Shown here: positions 49,053 to 57,044 of the stretch, piece by piece | Numbering within the stretch: the stretch's first letter is position 1 | How the letters are laid out: each line of letters opens with the position of its first letter | DNA from: Microbispora rosea subsp. aerata | Lineage (GTDB): Bacteria; Actinomycetota; Actinomycetes; Streptosporangiales; Streptosporangiaceae | Direction: 5' to 3' | DNA length: 64,000 bases | Assembly (NCBI RefSeq): GCF_014647835.1 | Contig: NZ_BMPY01000003.1 | Coordinates: 186,001 to 250,000 of the forward strand | Made by a program: the position numbers and the translations under genes | Notes under the pieces: generated by a model | What the model was told of the DNA's origin: nothing | Seen by the model: the letters and a program-made list of their open reading frames with translations, nothing else | The model's database searches: none

Positions 49053-49903
49053 TCGATCGCGGCACGCTCCGCGACATCGCCCTCGTCTGCCTCGCCGACG
49101 CCGTGGTGGGCGCGGCCTTCGGCGCGATCGCCGTGTCCGGCGGACTCCCCCCGTGGGTGCCTGTCGTCATGTCCCTGCTGGTGTTCGCGGGCGGCGCGCA
49201 GTTCGCCGCCGTCGGCGTGGTGCTGTCCGGCGGCGCCCCGGCCGCCGCCGTCGCCGCCGGTTTGGTGCTGAACGCGCGCCTGCTGCCGTTCGGCTTCGCG
49301 ATCGGCGACGTCCTCGGCGGCCGGTGGTGGACCCGCCTCACCGGCGCTCACCTCATGACGGACGAGGCGGTGGCCTTCGTGCTCCGCGACGGCGATCCGC
49401 GCGGGCGTCGCGTCACGTTCTGGGTCTGCGGGCTCGGCCTGTTCGTCGCCTGGAACGCGGCGGTCGTGCTCGGCGCGATGGCCGGGCGCGGCATCGGCGA
49501 CACCGCCGCCCTGGGTTTGGACGCGGCCTTCCCCGCGGTGCTGCTGGCCCTCGTGCTGCCCTCGCTCACCGGCGCGAGCGCGAATAACGCCGGCGACACG
49601 GGGAACGCCGGAGCCTCCGGGAAGGCGGGGAACGCCGGGAAAGCCGGAACCCCCGGGAAAGCCGGGCACATGCGGATCGCGGGGCACGCCGGGGAGGCCG
49701 GAGACACGCGGAGCGCCGCGGGCACCGAAAAGGCGGGGCACACCGGGAAGTCCGGGAACACGGCCCTGCGCCGGGCGTGCGTTCTGGGTGCGGTGGTCGC
49801 GGTGGCGGCCACGCCGTTCCTGCCCGCCGGCCTGCCCGTGCTGCTCGCCCTGATCGGCCTGGTGCTCGCCGTCCGGGCGCCCGCCGGTGCGGAGGTCTCC
49901 TGA
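49031..49903 (+). CDS. azlC: AzlC-type branched-chain amino acid exporter subunit with Gly-X-Y insert
   Basis: 290-aa membrane protein of the AzlC family, which with AzlD forms an exporter of branched-chain amino acids or analogues. Family landmarks: FGAIAVSGGLPPWVPVVMS (landmark GAIAVSGGLPPW), FAGGAQFAAVG, NARLLPFGFAIG and HLMTDEAVAF. Between the penultimate and last helices, residues 188-244 are a run of Gly-X-Y triplets (GDTGNAGASGKAGNAGKAG...) not expected in this family; without it the length (~233) is normal. I take the ATG at 49031 although no ribosome site is visible. The stop overlaps the azlD start (TGATG). Confidence 0.88.
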   Translation: MYSLWRTIDRGTLRDIALVCLADAVVGAAFGAIAVSGGLPPWVPVVMSLLVFAGGAQFAAVGVVLSGGAPAAAVAAGLVLNARLLPFGFAIGDVLGGRWWTRLTGAHLMTDEAVAFVLRDGDPRGRRVTFWVCGLGLFVAWNAAVVLGAMAGRGIGDTAALGLDAAFPAVLLALVLPSLTGASANNAGDTGNAGASGKAGNAGKAGTPGKAGHMRIAGHAGEAGDTRSAAGTEKAGHTGKSGNTALRRACVLGAVVAVAATPFLPAGLPVLLALIGLVLAVRAPAGAEVS

Positions 49904-50211
49904 TGCCCCTGGCCGCCATCCTCGCGCTCGCCGCCGGAACCTACGCGTTCCGGCTGGCCGGACCGGCGCTGCGCCACCGGCTCCGGCTGCCCGCCCGGCT
50001 GCGGCACCTGCTGTCCGTCGCCGCGACCGTGCTGCTCGTCGCCCTGGTCGCCACCTCGGCCCTCACCGAAGGTCACGGCTTCGCCGGATGGGCCAGGCCC
50101 GCCGGGGTGCTCGTCGCCGGGATCCTCACCCTGCGGAAGGCGCCGTTCCCCCTGATCGTCGTCCTCGCCGCCGCCACCACGGCGGTCCTGCGCCTCCTCG
50201 GCGTGCCCTGA
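49903..50211 (+). CDS. azlD: AzlD-type small subunit of the branched-chain amino acid exporter
   Basis: 102-aa protein with four hydrophobic segments and the AzlD start pattern (LAAGTYAFRLAGPAL, ~9-23), a Leu-rich LLSVAATVLLVALVATSAL helix (landmark TVLLVALVATSAL), and a final LIVVLAAATTAVLRLLG. It forms the export channel with AzlC. Its ATG overlaps the azlC stop (TGATG) and has GGAGG about 9 nt upstream inside azlC, so translation is coupled. No terminator is obvious directly after it. Confidence 0.9.
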   Translation: MPLAAILALAAGTYAFRLAGPALRHRLRLPARLRHLLSVAATVLLVALVATSALTEGHGFAGWARPAGVLVAGILTLRKAPFPLIVVLAAATTAVLRLLGVP

Positions 50212-50384
50212 TCGGAAAATCAAAACGGGCAGCGGCGTTCTCACCGCGTTTCCCGGCGACGAGGATCACCCTGGCGGCCTCTTCCCCGCCCATGTCGTCG
50301 CCCGGCCGTAGCGGATACTCGATCGGCGGCGACGGCGAGACGCACAACGCATGGACGCGCGATGTCATCCCGCGAAACGGCGAA

Positions 50385-50406
50385 AGGGCGGTCTATCGAC
50401 CGCCCT
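50385..50406 (-). terminator. terminator of the second tRNA-Ala gene
   Basis: AGGGCGGTC / GACCGCCCT, 9-bp perfect stem, 4-nt loop, followed on the minus strand by TTTCG, 10 bp after the tRNA. Confidence 0.75.
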
Positions 50407-50416
50407 CACAGTGTGG

Positions 50417-50489
50417 TGGAGCTATGGGGACTCGAACCCCAGACCCCTTCCATGCCATGGAAGTGCGCTACCAGCTGCGCTATAGCCCC
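50417..50489 (-). tRNA. tRNA-Ala (anticodon GGC), copy 2
   Basis: 73-nt gene with the same sequence as copy 1 except one T-arm base (GGTTCGAGTCC instead of GGTTCGAATCC), which changes a pair in the T arm. The anticodon is GGC. It has its own promoter and terminator. Confidence 0.95.
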
Positions 50490-50502
50490 TTGCGGCAGCA
50501 AG

Positions 50503-50530
50503 TGTATAGGAGTCCGGGCGGGAGCGGTAA
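50503..50530 (-). promoter_or_regulatory. promoter of tRNA-Ala copy 2
   Basis: On the minus strand TTACCG (50525-50530) and TATACA (50503-50508) with a 16-bp spacer. Together with copy 1, the TATACACT box and the GTAACCG-type -35 are shared, so the promoter was duplicated with the tRNA. Confidence 0.55.
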
Positions 50531-50543
50531 CCGGACGAGGCGA

Positions 50544-50571
50544 TGTCACACGGCGGCGGGCGTGATACGTC
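50544..50571 (+). promoter_or_regulatory. ECF41-type promoter of the sigma factor gene
   Basis: TGTCACA (50544-50550) and CGTC (50568-50571), 17 bp apart. As I recall it, the ECF41 group recognises TGTCACA and CGTC with a spacer of about this size. The expected start site is at or next to the GTG at 50581, so the message should be leaderless and the sigma factor should drive its own gene. Confidence 0.7.
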
Positions 50572-50580
50572 TGACGTGAC

Positions 50581-51495
50581 GTGACCGTTGAAGTCTTCAC
50601 CACGCACCGGAAGCTGCTCGCCGGTGTGGCGTACCGCATCCTCGGCAGCGCCGCGGACGCGGAGGATGTGGTCCAGGAGGCGTGGCTGCGCTGGGCGGAG
50701 GTGGACGCCGCGTCGGTGGCCGACCCGAAGGCCTACCTCGTGCGCGTCACCACCAACCTCGCCATCGACCGGCTGCGCCGGGTGCGGGCCAGGCGGGAGG
50801 CGTACATCGGCCCCTGGCTGCCCGAACCTGTCGTCGACCCGCCGGGCTCGGGGGAGCCGGCGGAGCTCGCCGACAGCGTCGAGCTGGCCCTCCTCGTCGT
50901 GCTGGAGACGCTGTCCCCGCTGGAACGGGCCGTGTTCGTCCTGCGGGAGGCGTTCGGCTTCTCCCACGGCGAGATCGCCGAGATCCTCGGCCGGGGCGAG
51001 CCGGCCGTACGGCAACTCGCCAGGCGCGCGCGTGACCACGTGCGCGAGCGCAGGCCGCGGTTCGACGTGGACCGGCGCACGCGGCGCACGATCACCGAGC
51101 GCTTCGTCGCGGCCTGCGCGGAAGGGGACATCGAGGGCCTGACCGCGCTGCTCGCCGCGGACGTCCGCATGGTCAGCGACGGCGGCGGCAAGGTCAGGGC
51201 GCCGCTGCGGGAGCTGGCCGGCGCCGTTCCGGTCGCGCGCTTCCTCCTCGCGATCACGAGCGCGGAGGGCCGCCGGCGCTTCCTGGCCTCCTTGGGCGCC
51301 TCCCCGGACGGGGAGATGCGCGCGGAGATCGCCGACGTCAACGGCGGGCCCGCGATCGTGGCCCGGCTGGACGGCCGTCCCATCACGGTCATCTCGCTGG
51401 TGATCGCCGATGGGCTGGTGGACACGATCTACCTCATCGCCAACCCGGACAAGATGTCACGGATGGAGGCCCGAAATGCGTCCGCGAGTGCATGA
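50581..51495 (+). CDS. sigJ: ECF41-group RNA polymerase sigma factor (SigJ-like)
   Basis: 304-aa sigma factor: region 2 (~5-70; GVAYRILGSAADAEDVVQEA landmark AYRILGSAADAEDVVQEAW), region 4 (~105-160; LSPLERAVFVLREAFGFSHG landmark, recognition helix after GRGEPAVRQLARRAR), and a C-terminal SnoaL-like domain (~170-300) that regulates activity. The ECF41 marks are present: WLPEP in the linker between regions 2 and 4 and NPDKM near the C-terminus. There is no anti-sigma gene; in this group the C-terminal domain does that job. GTG start with a predicted ECF41 promoter directly upstream. Its ATGA overlap with a flavoenzyme gene makes that enzyme the likely partner. Confidence 0.93.
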   Translation: MTVEVFTTHRKLLAGVAYRILGSAADAEDVVQEAWLRWAEVDAASVADPKAYLVRVTTNLAIDRLRRVRARREAYIGPWLPEPVVDPPGSGEPAELADSVELALLVVLETLSPLERAVFVLREAFGFSHGEIAEILGRGEPAVRQLARRARDHVRERRPRFDVDRRTRRTITERFVAACAEGDIEGLTALLAADVRMVSDGGGKVRAPLRELAGAVPVARFLLAITSAEGRRRFLASLGASPDGEMRAEIADVNGGPAIVARLDGRPITVISLVIADGLVDTIYLIANPDKMSRMEARNASASA

Positions 51496-52655
51496 AAGAA
51501 AACATCACCATCGTGGGCGGCGGGCTCGCCGGTCTGACCGCCGCCATCGCCTGTGCCGAAGGCGGTGCGGCCGTCGTCCTGCACGAGGCGCACCACACCC
51601 TCGGCGGGCGTGCCCGCTCCACCGCCGCGCCGTACGTCGCCAACGACGGCACCCACGTCTTCTACTCCGACGGCCTGCCGTGGCGGTGGCTGGACGAGCG
51701 GGGGCTGGTCCGGCCGTGCGCGACGCTGCGGCCGGGATACCTGGCCCGGGCGCGGTTCCGCCGGGACGGGAGGCTGACCGGGCGGCCCCCGGCCGGGCTG
51801 CTGCGGATGACGGCCCGGCGTGGCCTCACCGCGCCCGTGGACGAGGACTTCGCCACCTGGGCGACCCGCCGCTTCGGCGCCGGCGCCGCGCGCGCCGCCG
51901 CCCGCTTCCTGGGAGTCGTCACCTACGACTGGGACCCCGGACGGCTGTCGGCGGCCTTCGTCTGGGAGCGGCTCCGGCGGGTGCTCGCGCCGCGATATCC
52001 GTCGGTGCGCTACGTGGCCGGCGGCTGGGGACGGGTGATCGACCGGATGGCCGCGCGGGCACGCCTCCTCGGCGTCGGCATCGAGACCGGCTCGCGGGTG
52101 GACCGGCTGCCGGAGGGGCCGGTGATCGTCGCCACCTCCCTCGACGCCGCCCGCCGCCTGCTGGGCGACGACTCGCTGCGCTGGGAGAGCGGCCGGTCGG
52201 TGCTGCTCGACCTCGCGGTACGCGCCGACCCACGGGACATGTTCGTCGTCAGCGACCTGGACGAGGGCGGCTTCCTGGAGCGTTACTCGCTGCCCGACCC
52301 GTCCCTGGCCCCGCCCGGGGAGAGCCTCGTCCAGATGCAGATGCCGATGCGCCCGGGTGAGCCGAAGGCCGCGGCGCTCGCGCGGCTGGAGCGGATCGCC
52401 GACCTGGCCCTGCCCGGCTGGCGCGGGCGGACGACCTGGCGCCGCGAGGCCGTGGCGGCCGGGCGCAGCGGCGCGCTCGACCTGCCCGGCACGACGTGGC
52501 ACGACCGGCCGGCGGTCCGGCGCGGCGACGGCGTGTGGCTGGCCGGCGACCAGGTGGCGGCGCCCGGCCTGCTCTCCGAGGTGTCGATCAACAGCGCGCT
52601 GGAGGCGGCCCGGGCCGCCCTCGCCGCGCGGTCGCCGTCCCGGCGGGCCGCCTGA
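51492..52655 (+). CDS. FAD-dependent amine oxidase/phytoene desaturase-like oxidoreductase
   Basis: 387-aa flavoprotein of the NAD(P)-binding Rossmann/amine-oxidase superfamily. The dinucleotide motif ITIVGGGLAGLTAAI (~5-19) with the following Glu (LHEAHHTLGGRA) binds FAD; the C-terminal VWLAGDQVAAPGLLSE is the second FAD-contact motif. The middle is variable, so the substrate is not predictable; relatives include protoporphyrinogen oxidase and carotenoid enzymes. The start codon overlaps the sigma factor stop (ATGA). ECF41 sigma genes usually sit next to an oxidoreductase, decarboxylase or epimerase that is their target, so this is the likely regulated gene. Strong terminator downstream. Confidence 0.87.
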   Translation: MKENITIVGGGLAGLTAAIACAEGGAAVVLHEAHHTLGGRARSTAAPYVANDGTHVFYSDGLPWRWLDERGLVRPCATLRPGYLARARFRRDGRLTGRPPAGLLRMTARRGLTAPVDEDFATWATRRFGAGAARAAARFLGVVTYDWDPGRLSAAFVWERLRRVLAPRYPSVRYVAGGWGRVIDRMAARARLLGVGIETGSRVDRLPEGPVIVATSLDAARRLLGDDSLRWESGRSVLLDLAVRADPRDMFVVSDLDEGGFLERYSLPDPSLAPPGESLVQMQMPMRPGEPKAAALARLERIADLALPGWRGRTTWRREAVAAGRSGALDLPGTTWHDRPAVRRGDGVWLAGDQVAAPGLLSEVSINSALEAARAALAARSPSRRAA

Positions 52656-52660
52656 CGGAA

Positions 52661-52693
52661 ACGGGCCCCTCCCCCGGAGGGGAAGGGGCCCGT
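52661..52693. terminator. strong bidirectional terminator
   Basis: ACGGGCCCCT / AGGGGCCCGT arms extended inward by CCCC/GGGG across single mismatches. It lies between the flavoenzyme (+) and the GH43 gene (-), 19 bp from the latter's stop, and can end both. Confidence 0.7.
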
Positions 52694-52711
52694 CCGCTCA
52701 GCGGGAACCGG

Positions 52712-54907
52712 TCAGCCGAGGGCGGCGAGCAGCCGGTCGTACTCGGCCCGGGTGACGTTCAGCACCGTGCCGTGACGCGGACGGCTCGGGAGCCGGTAGT
52801 CGGCCGGGACGGTCCAGTCGCCCTTCTCCAGATCGGTGGACTCGAACGGCACGTAGCCGCGGCCGCCGTACTCGTCGATGAACAGATACCACTTGTCCTC
52901 GGTGTTGGACTTGAAGATCGTCGGCCCCTCGCCGCGCGACAGCGCGCCGGAGCCGATGCACTCCTTGAGGAAGTCCCAGTTCGTGCTGGTCAGCGAGGTG
53001 GACTTCTCCTCGATGATGTACTTGCTGCACGGGCTGGAGGAGGTGTTGTTCCGCTCGTCCTTGGTGAAGCGGTAGTAGGTCCCGTTGTGCTCGATCACCG
53101 TCGAGTCGATGACCGAGTAGCCCGGGTCCTTCCAGATCTTCGGCTCGGAGAAGGTGTGGAAGTCGCGGGTCGTCGCGTACACCATCTTGTTGTAGGTGTC
53201 CCCGGTGTGCCGCGGGTTGTCGTACAGCTTGGACGCCCAGAACACCACGTACGCGCCGAGGGTCTTGTCGTAGTACGCCTCCGGGGCCCAGGTGTTGCCG
53301 GCCTCCGGCGGGGAGACCTGGACGAGCCGCTGGTCCGTCCAGTGCACCAGGTCGGTCGACTCGGCCACCATGATCGAGCGGCTGCCGTTGCGCTGCGCGC
53401 GGTCCCAGTCGCCGTTGCCGTAGATCTTGAGGTCCGTGGCGATCATGTAGAACCGGTCGCCCTCGGGCGAGCGGATGATGAACGGGTCGCGCAGGCCCTT
53501 CTCCCCGACGTCGGAGGTGACGACCGGCCGGCCGCCGTTCAGCTCCCGCCAGTGCAGCGGGTCGTTACCCTGGCTCAGCGCGGTGTAGATCTGCTCGCCG
53601 TCGGCGTAGCCCTCGCCGGTGAAGTAGGCGAACAGGTAGCCCTTGTACGGCTCCTTGGCGGGCAGCGGCGGCACCTCGGGCTTGAAGATCCGCACGGCCT
53701 GGTGCTTGCCGCGCGAGATCGTCGCCTTGAGGTTCACCTTCACGGCCTTGGCGCCCGGCCGCGGCCGGTTGACCTCGCCGGTCTCGCTGAGCGTGCCCGG
53801 CTTGCTGGACCGCCAGGTGATGGTGGTGCCGTTCTCGCCGGTGGTGGGCAGCGTCAGGTTGCCGCGCACGTCGTCGATGTTGTGCACGACGAGCTTGGCG
53901 GCGTCGGTCTCGACGGCCCGCTTGTCGGTGTACTCCGCCTCGACGGTGACCTCGAAGGTCTTCGTCGCGGTTTCCGTGCCCTTGGTCAGCGTCGCGGTCA
54001 GCGTGACGCGGGCGTCCGCCGCGCCGGCCGGCGGCCGGGTGACGGCGCCCGTCGCGCCGACGACGGACGGATCGCTGGAGGCCCAGGTGATCGTGGAGCC
54101 CGACGCGCCCTTCGCCGGGAGCGTCAGGTCGGACCGGACGGCGCTGACGTCGCCGAGGTCGAGCGCCGCGGCGTCCTGCTTGACGATCTCGGCGTTGACC
54201 GGCGCCGCGAGCTGCGCGATCTCGGACGGGGCGAGCGCGCGGCTGTAGACGCGGAAGTCCCTGACCTTGCCCTTGAGGTATCTGTCGCCGGAGTACAGCG
54301 AGCGGCCGATGTAGTTCGCCGTGGTCGTGCCGCCGCCGATCGCGCCGGGGGTGAGCGTGACGGCGGTGTTGCGGGCCACCTCGTCGCCGTTCTGGTACAG
54401 CACGCCGACGCCGTTGCCGAGGGTGTACGCGATGTGCTGCCAGCCGCCGCGCGGCAGGTCGGCCCCGGCGCCGACGGTCTGCTCGGTCGACCAGTTGCCC
54501 GACGCGATCGAGGTGCGGAAGGCGTTGCCGGTGGTGAACAGATAGCCGTTGCCGCTGGACCCGCTGGAGTTGCCGAAGCCGTAGATGAAGTACGGCGTGG
54601 CCTGCGCCGGGTCGATCCAGACGTCGAGCGCGACCGTGATGGAGGTCATGCCGCGCATGAGGTTGTCGGGCACCTTCACGTACCCGTTGGTGCCGCCGAG
54701 CGTGAGACCGTCGCCCCAGCTCGCGTCACCGTGGAGCGTGCCGTCCCTGCCGTTGCCGGAGGAGTCGGCGGCCACGGTGCCGGAGGTCTCGTCGAGCTTG
54801 TACCAGAGCGCGAGGCCCTCGTCCGCCGCCGAGGCGGCGGACGGGACGAGTGCCCCGGCCCCGAGCGTGAGGGCGGCCAGGCCGCCCATCACCCACTTTC
54901 TCGTCAT
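52712..54907 (-). CDS. secreted LamG / bacterial-Ig / GH43 arabinanase-type glycosidase
   Basis: 731-aa exported enzyme. A signal peptide (MTRKWVMGG, helix, SAASA at ~22-27) is followed by a LamG/concanavalin-like domain (~30-215), two bacterial Ig-like repeats (~220-385, each opening near V-x-x-D-A-A-x-L and containing ITW-x-SS/SK), and a GH43 five-bladed propeller (~395-731). GH43 residues: base Asp in GLRDPFII, second Asp in VIDSTVIEH, and acid Glu in RGEGPTIF. It ends the araBDA operon and starts one base inside the araA stop (TGATG), with AAGGA upstream. Arabinan or arabinoxylan is the likely substrate; endo or exo action cannot be told. Confidence 0.88.
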   Translation of the reverse strand: MTRKWVMGGLAALTLGAGALVPSAASAADEGLALWYKLDETSGTVAADSSGNGRDGTLHGDASWGDGLTLGGTNGYVKVPDNLMRGMTSITVALDVWIDPAQATPYFIYGFGNSSGSSGNGYLFTTGNAFRTSIASGNWSTEQTVGAGADLPRGGWQHIAYTLGNGVGVLYQNGDEVARNTAVTLTPGAIGGGTTTANYIGRSLYSGDRYLKGKVRDFRVYSRALAPSEIAQLAAPVNAEIVKQDAAALDLGDVSAVRSDLTLPAKGASGSTITWASSDPSVVGATGAVTRPPAGAADARVTLTATLTKGTETATKTFEVTVEAEYTDKRAVETDAAKLVVHNIDDVRGNLTLPTTGENGTTITWRSSKPGTLSETGEVNRPRPGAKAVKVNLKATISRGKHQAVRIFKPEVPPLPAKEPYKGYLFAYFTGEGYADGEQIYTALSQGNDPLHWRELNGGRPVVTSDVGEKGLRDPFIIRSPEGDRFYMIATDLKIYGNGDWDRAQRNGSRSIMVAESTDLVHWTDQRLVQVSPPEAGNTWAPEAYYDKTLGAYVVFWASKLYDNPRHTGDTYNKMVYATTRDFHTFSEPKIWKDPGYSVIDSTVIEHNGTYYRFTKDERNNTSSSPCSKYIIEEKSTSLTSTNWDFLKECIGSGALSRGEGPTIFKSNTEDKWYLFIDEYGGRGYVPFESTDLEKGDWTVPADYRLPSRPRHGTVLNVTRAEYDRLLAALG

Positions 54908-56388
54908 CAAAATCCTTGCGCCAGCCGGTAATAGGCCTGGTTCCACCGCAGTTCCTTGGCGAACTGGCGGGAGGTGGTCGTCTCGTCGATGACGAGCAGC
55001 TCGACGCCGAGCATGTCGGCGAAGTCGGTCAGCTCCTCCGCCCCGATGGCCGAGGAGAGCACGGTGTGGTGCGGGGCGCCGGCGGTGATCCACGACTCGG
55101 CGGAGGTGCGCAGGTCGGGCCGGGGCCGCCACACGGCCCGGGCGACCGGCAGGGCGGGCAGCGGCTCGGGCGGGGAGACCACGTCGATCTCGTTGGCCAC
55201 CAGCCGGAACCGCTCCCCCATGTCGGACAGGCCCACCACCACGGCGGGGCCGGGGGCGGCGTCGAACACCAGCCGCACCGGGTCCTCCCGCCCGCCGATG
55301 CTCAGCGGGTGGATCTCGCACGAGGGGGTGCCGTCCGCGATCGACGGGCAGACCTCCAGCATGTGCGCGCCGAGGATGAGCTCCTCGCCCGGCGTGAGGT
55401 GGTAGGTGTAGTCCTCCATGAACGAGGTGCCGCCGGGCAGGCCGGCCGACATCACCTTGATCGTGCGCAGCAGCACCGAGGTCTTCCAGTCGCCCTCGCC
55501 GCCGAAGCCGTACCCCTCGGCCATGAGCCGCTGCACGGCCAGGCCGGGGAGCTGGCGCAGCCCGCCCAGGTCCTCGAAGTTCGTGGTGAACGCCTTGAAG
55601 CCCCCGCCCTCCAGGAAGTGCCGCAGGCCCAGCTCGATGCGGGCCGCGTAACGCAGCGACTCGTGCCGTTCCCCGCCCGCGCGCAGCTCGGGCGCCATCC
55701 GGTAGAGGTCCTCGTACTCCTTGACGAGCGCGGTGACCTCCGCGTCCGCGGCGGCGTCCACGGCCTCGACCAGGTCGTTGACGCCGTAGGTGTTCACCGA
55801 CACCCCGAACCGCAGCTGCGCCTCGACCTTGTCGCCCTCGGTCACGGCGACGTCGCGCATGTTGTCGCCGAAGCGGGCCAGGCGCAGCGAGCCGACCTCC
55901 GCCCGGCCCGCCGCCGCCCGCGCCCAGGCGGCGATGCGCGCCGCCACCGACGGGTCGCTCACGTGCCCGGCGACGGTCTTGCGCGGCACGCCGAGACGCG
56001 TCTGGATGTAGCCGAACTCGCGGTCGCCGTGGGCGGCCTGGTTGAGGTTCATGAAGTCCATGTCGATGGTGCTCCACGGCAGCTCCATGTTGGCCTGCGT
56101 GTGCAGGTGCACCAGCGGCTTGCGCAGCGCGTCGAGCCCGGCGATCCACATCTTGGCCGGGGAGAACGTGTGCATCCACGCGATCAGGCCGATGCACTCG
56201 TCGTCGCCGTTGGCCTCCAGGCACACCCGGCGGATGGCCGCCGCGTCGGTGAGCACCGGCCGCCACTCCAGCTCGAACGGCAGCGACTCGCCGAGTTGCT
56301 CGGCGATGCGCCGGGACTGCTCGGCCACCTGCCGCAGCGTGTCCTCGCCGTACAGGCCCTGGCTGCCGGTCAGAAACCACAACCTCAC
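54907..56388 (-). CDS. araA: L-arabinose isomerase
   Basis: 493-aa isomerase converting L-arabinose to L-ribulose with a divalent metal. The family start [15 protein letters not shown] is at residues 3-17; active-site regions include [18 protein letters not shown] (landmark [11 protein letters not shown]), [14 protein letters not shown] (with the metal-site Glu) and the late [18 protein letters not shown] (landmark). The start is GTG at 56388 with GAGGAG 6 nt upstream; GTGA overlaps the araD stop. First enzyme of the pathway, in the cytosol, with AraB and AraD encoded just upstream. Confidence 0.97.
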   Translation of the reverse strand: MRLWFLTGSQGLYGEDTLRQVAEQSRRIAEQLGESLPFELEWRPVLTDAAAIRRVCLEANGDDECIGLIAWMHTFSPAKMWIAGLDALRKPLVHLHTQANMELPWSTIDMDFMNLNQAAHGDREFGYIQTRLGVPRKTVAGHVSDPSVAARIAAWARAAAGRAEVGSLRLARFGDNMRDVAVTEGDKVEAQLRFGVSVNTYGVNDLVEAVDAAADAEVTALVKEYEDLYRMAPELRAGGERHESLRYAARIELGLRHFLEGGGFKAFTTNFEDLGGLRQLPGLAVQRLMAEGYGFGGEGDWKTSVLLRTIKVMSAGLPGGTSFMEDYTYHLTPGEELILGAHMLEVCPSIADGTPSCEIHPLSIGGREDPVRLVFDAAPGPAVVVGLSDMGERFRLVANEIDVVSPPEPLPALPVARAVWRPRPDLRTSAESWITAGAPHHTVLSSAIGAEELTDFADMLGVELLVIDETTTSRQFAKELRWNQAYYRLAQGF

Positions 56389-57044
56389 AGGTGACTCCTC
56401 TGTCCGTAGACGTTCTGGTAGCGGTCGTACAAGCTGTCGATGTCGGCCTGCTCGATCGGCAGCGGCGTGCCGAGCTGGCAGGAGATGTGCACGGTGCGGG
56501 CGACGTCCTCGCACATCACGGCCGCCTTCACCGCGGCCTTCGGAGACTCGCCGATCGTGAACACCCCGTGGTTGCGCATGAGGACGGCGCGGGAGCGGTG
56601 CCCGGTCAGGGTCTCGACGATGCCCTTGCCGATGTCGTCGTTGCCGATCAGGGCGAACGGCCCGACGGGGATCTCCCCGCCGAACTCGTCGGCCATCGCG
56701 GTGAGCACGCACGGGATCGCCTCGCCGCGGGCCGCCCACGCCGAGGCGTACGTGGAGTGGGTGTGCACCACGCCGTTCACGTGGGGCATGTGCCGGTAGA
56801 CGTAGGCGTGCGCGGCCGTGTCGCTGGAGGGGGCCAGGTCGCCCTCGACGAGGTTGCCGTCGAGGTCGCAGACCACGATCGACTCGGGGGTCAGGTCGTC
56901 GTACGACACGCCGCTGGGCTTGATGACGAACAGGTCCTCGCCGGGCACCCGGCCCGACACGTTGCCGGCCGTCCACACCACCAGGCCGTAACGCACCAGC
57001 TCGGCGTGGAGGCGGCAGACTTCCTTGCGAAGTTCATCGATCAT
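56385..57044 (-). CDS. araD: L-ribulose-5-phosphate 4-epimerase
   Basis: 219-aa class II aldolase-fold enzyme that turns L-ribulose-5-phosphate into D-xylulose-5-phosphate. The zinc-binding His pair is in [13 protein letters not shown] (~92-104) and the third His follows late in [10 protein letters not shown]; the phosphate-binding GNVSGR (~28) and [10 protein letters not shown] are present. The length is at the short end of normal (E. coli enzyme 231 aa). The ATG at 57044 overlaps the araB stop by ATGA; its own stop overlaps araA. It delivers the end product to the pentose phosphate pathway. Confidence 0.96.
   Translation of the reverse strand: MIDELRKEVCRLHAELVRYGLVVWTAGNVSGRVPGEDLFVIKPSGVSYDDLTPESIVVCDLDGNLVEGDLAPSSDTAAHAYVYRHMPHVNGVVHTHSTYASAWAARGEAIPCVLTAMADEFGGEIPVGPFALIGNDDIGKGIVETLTGHRSRAVLMRNHGVFTIGESPKAAVKAAVMCEDVARTVHISCQLGTPLPIEQADIDSLYDRYQNVYGQRSHL

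Noticed and set aside
45812-50489. An integrated element using tRNA-Ala as attachment site
   Set aside because: Repeats include the whole tRNA and promoter, but no integrase, relaxase or phage gene lies between them; kept only as a duplication or recombination hypothesis.
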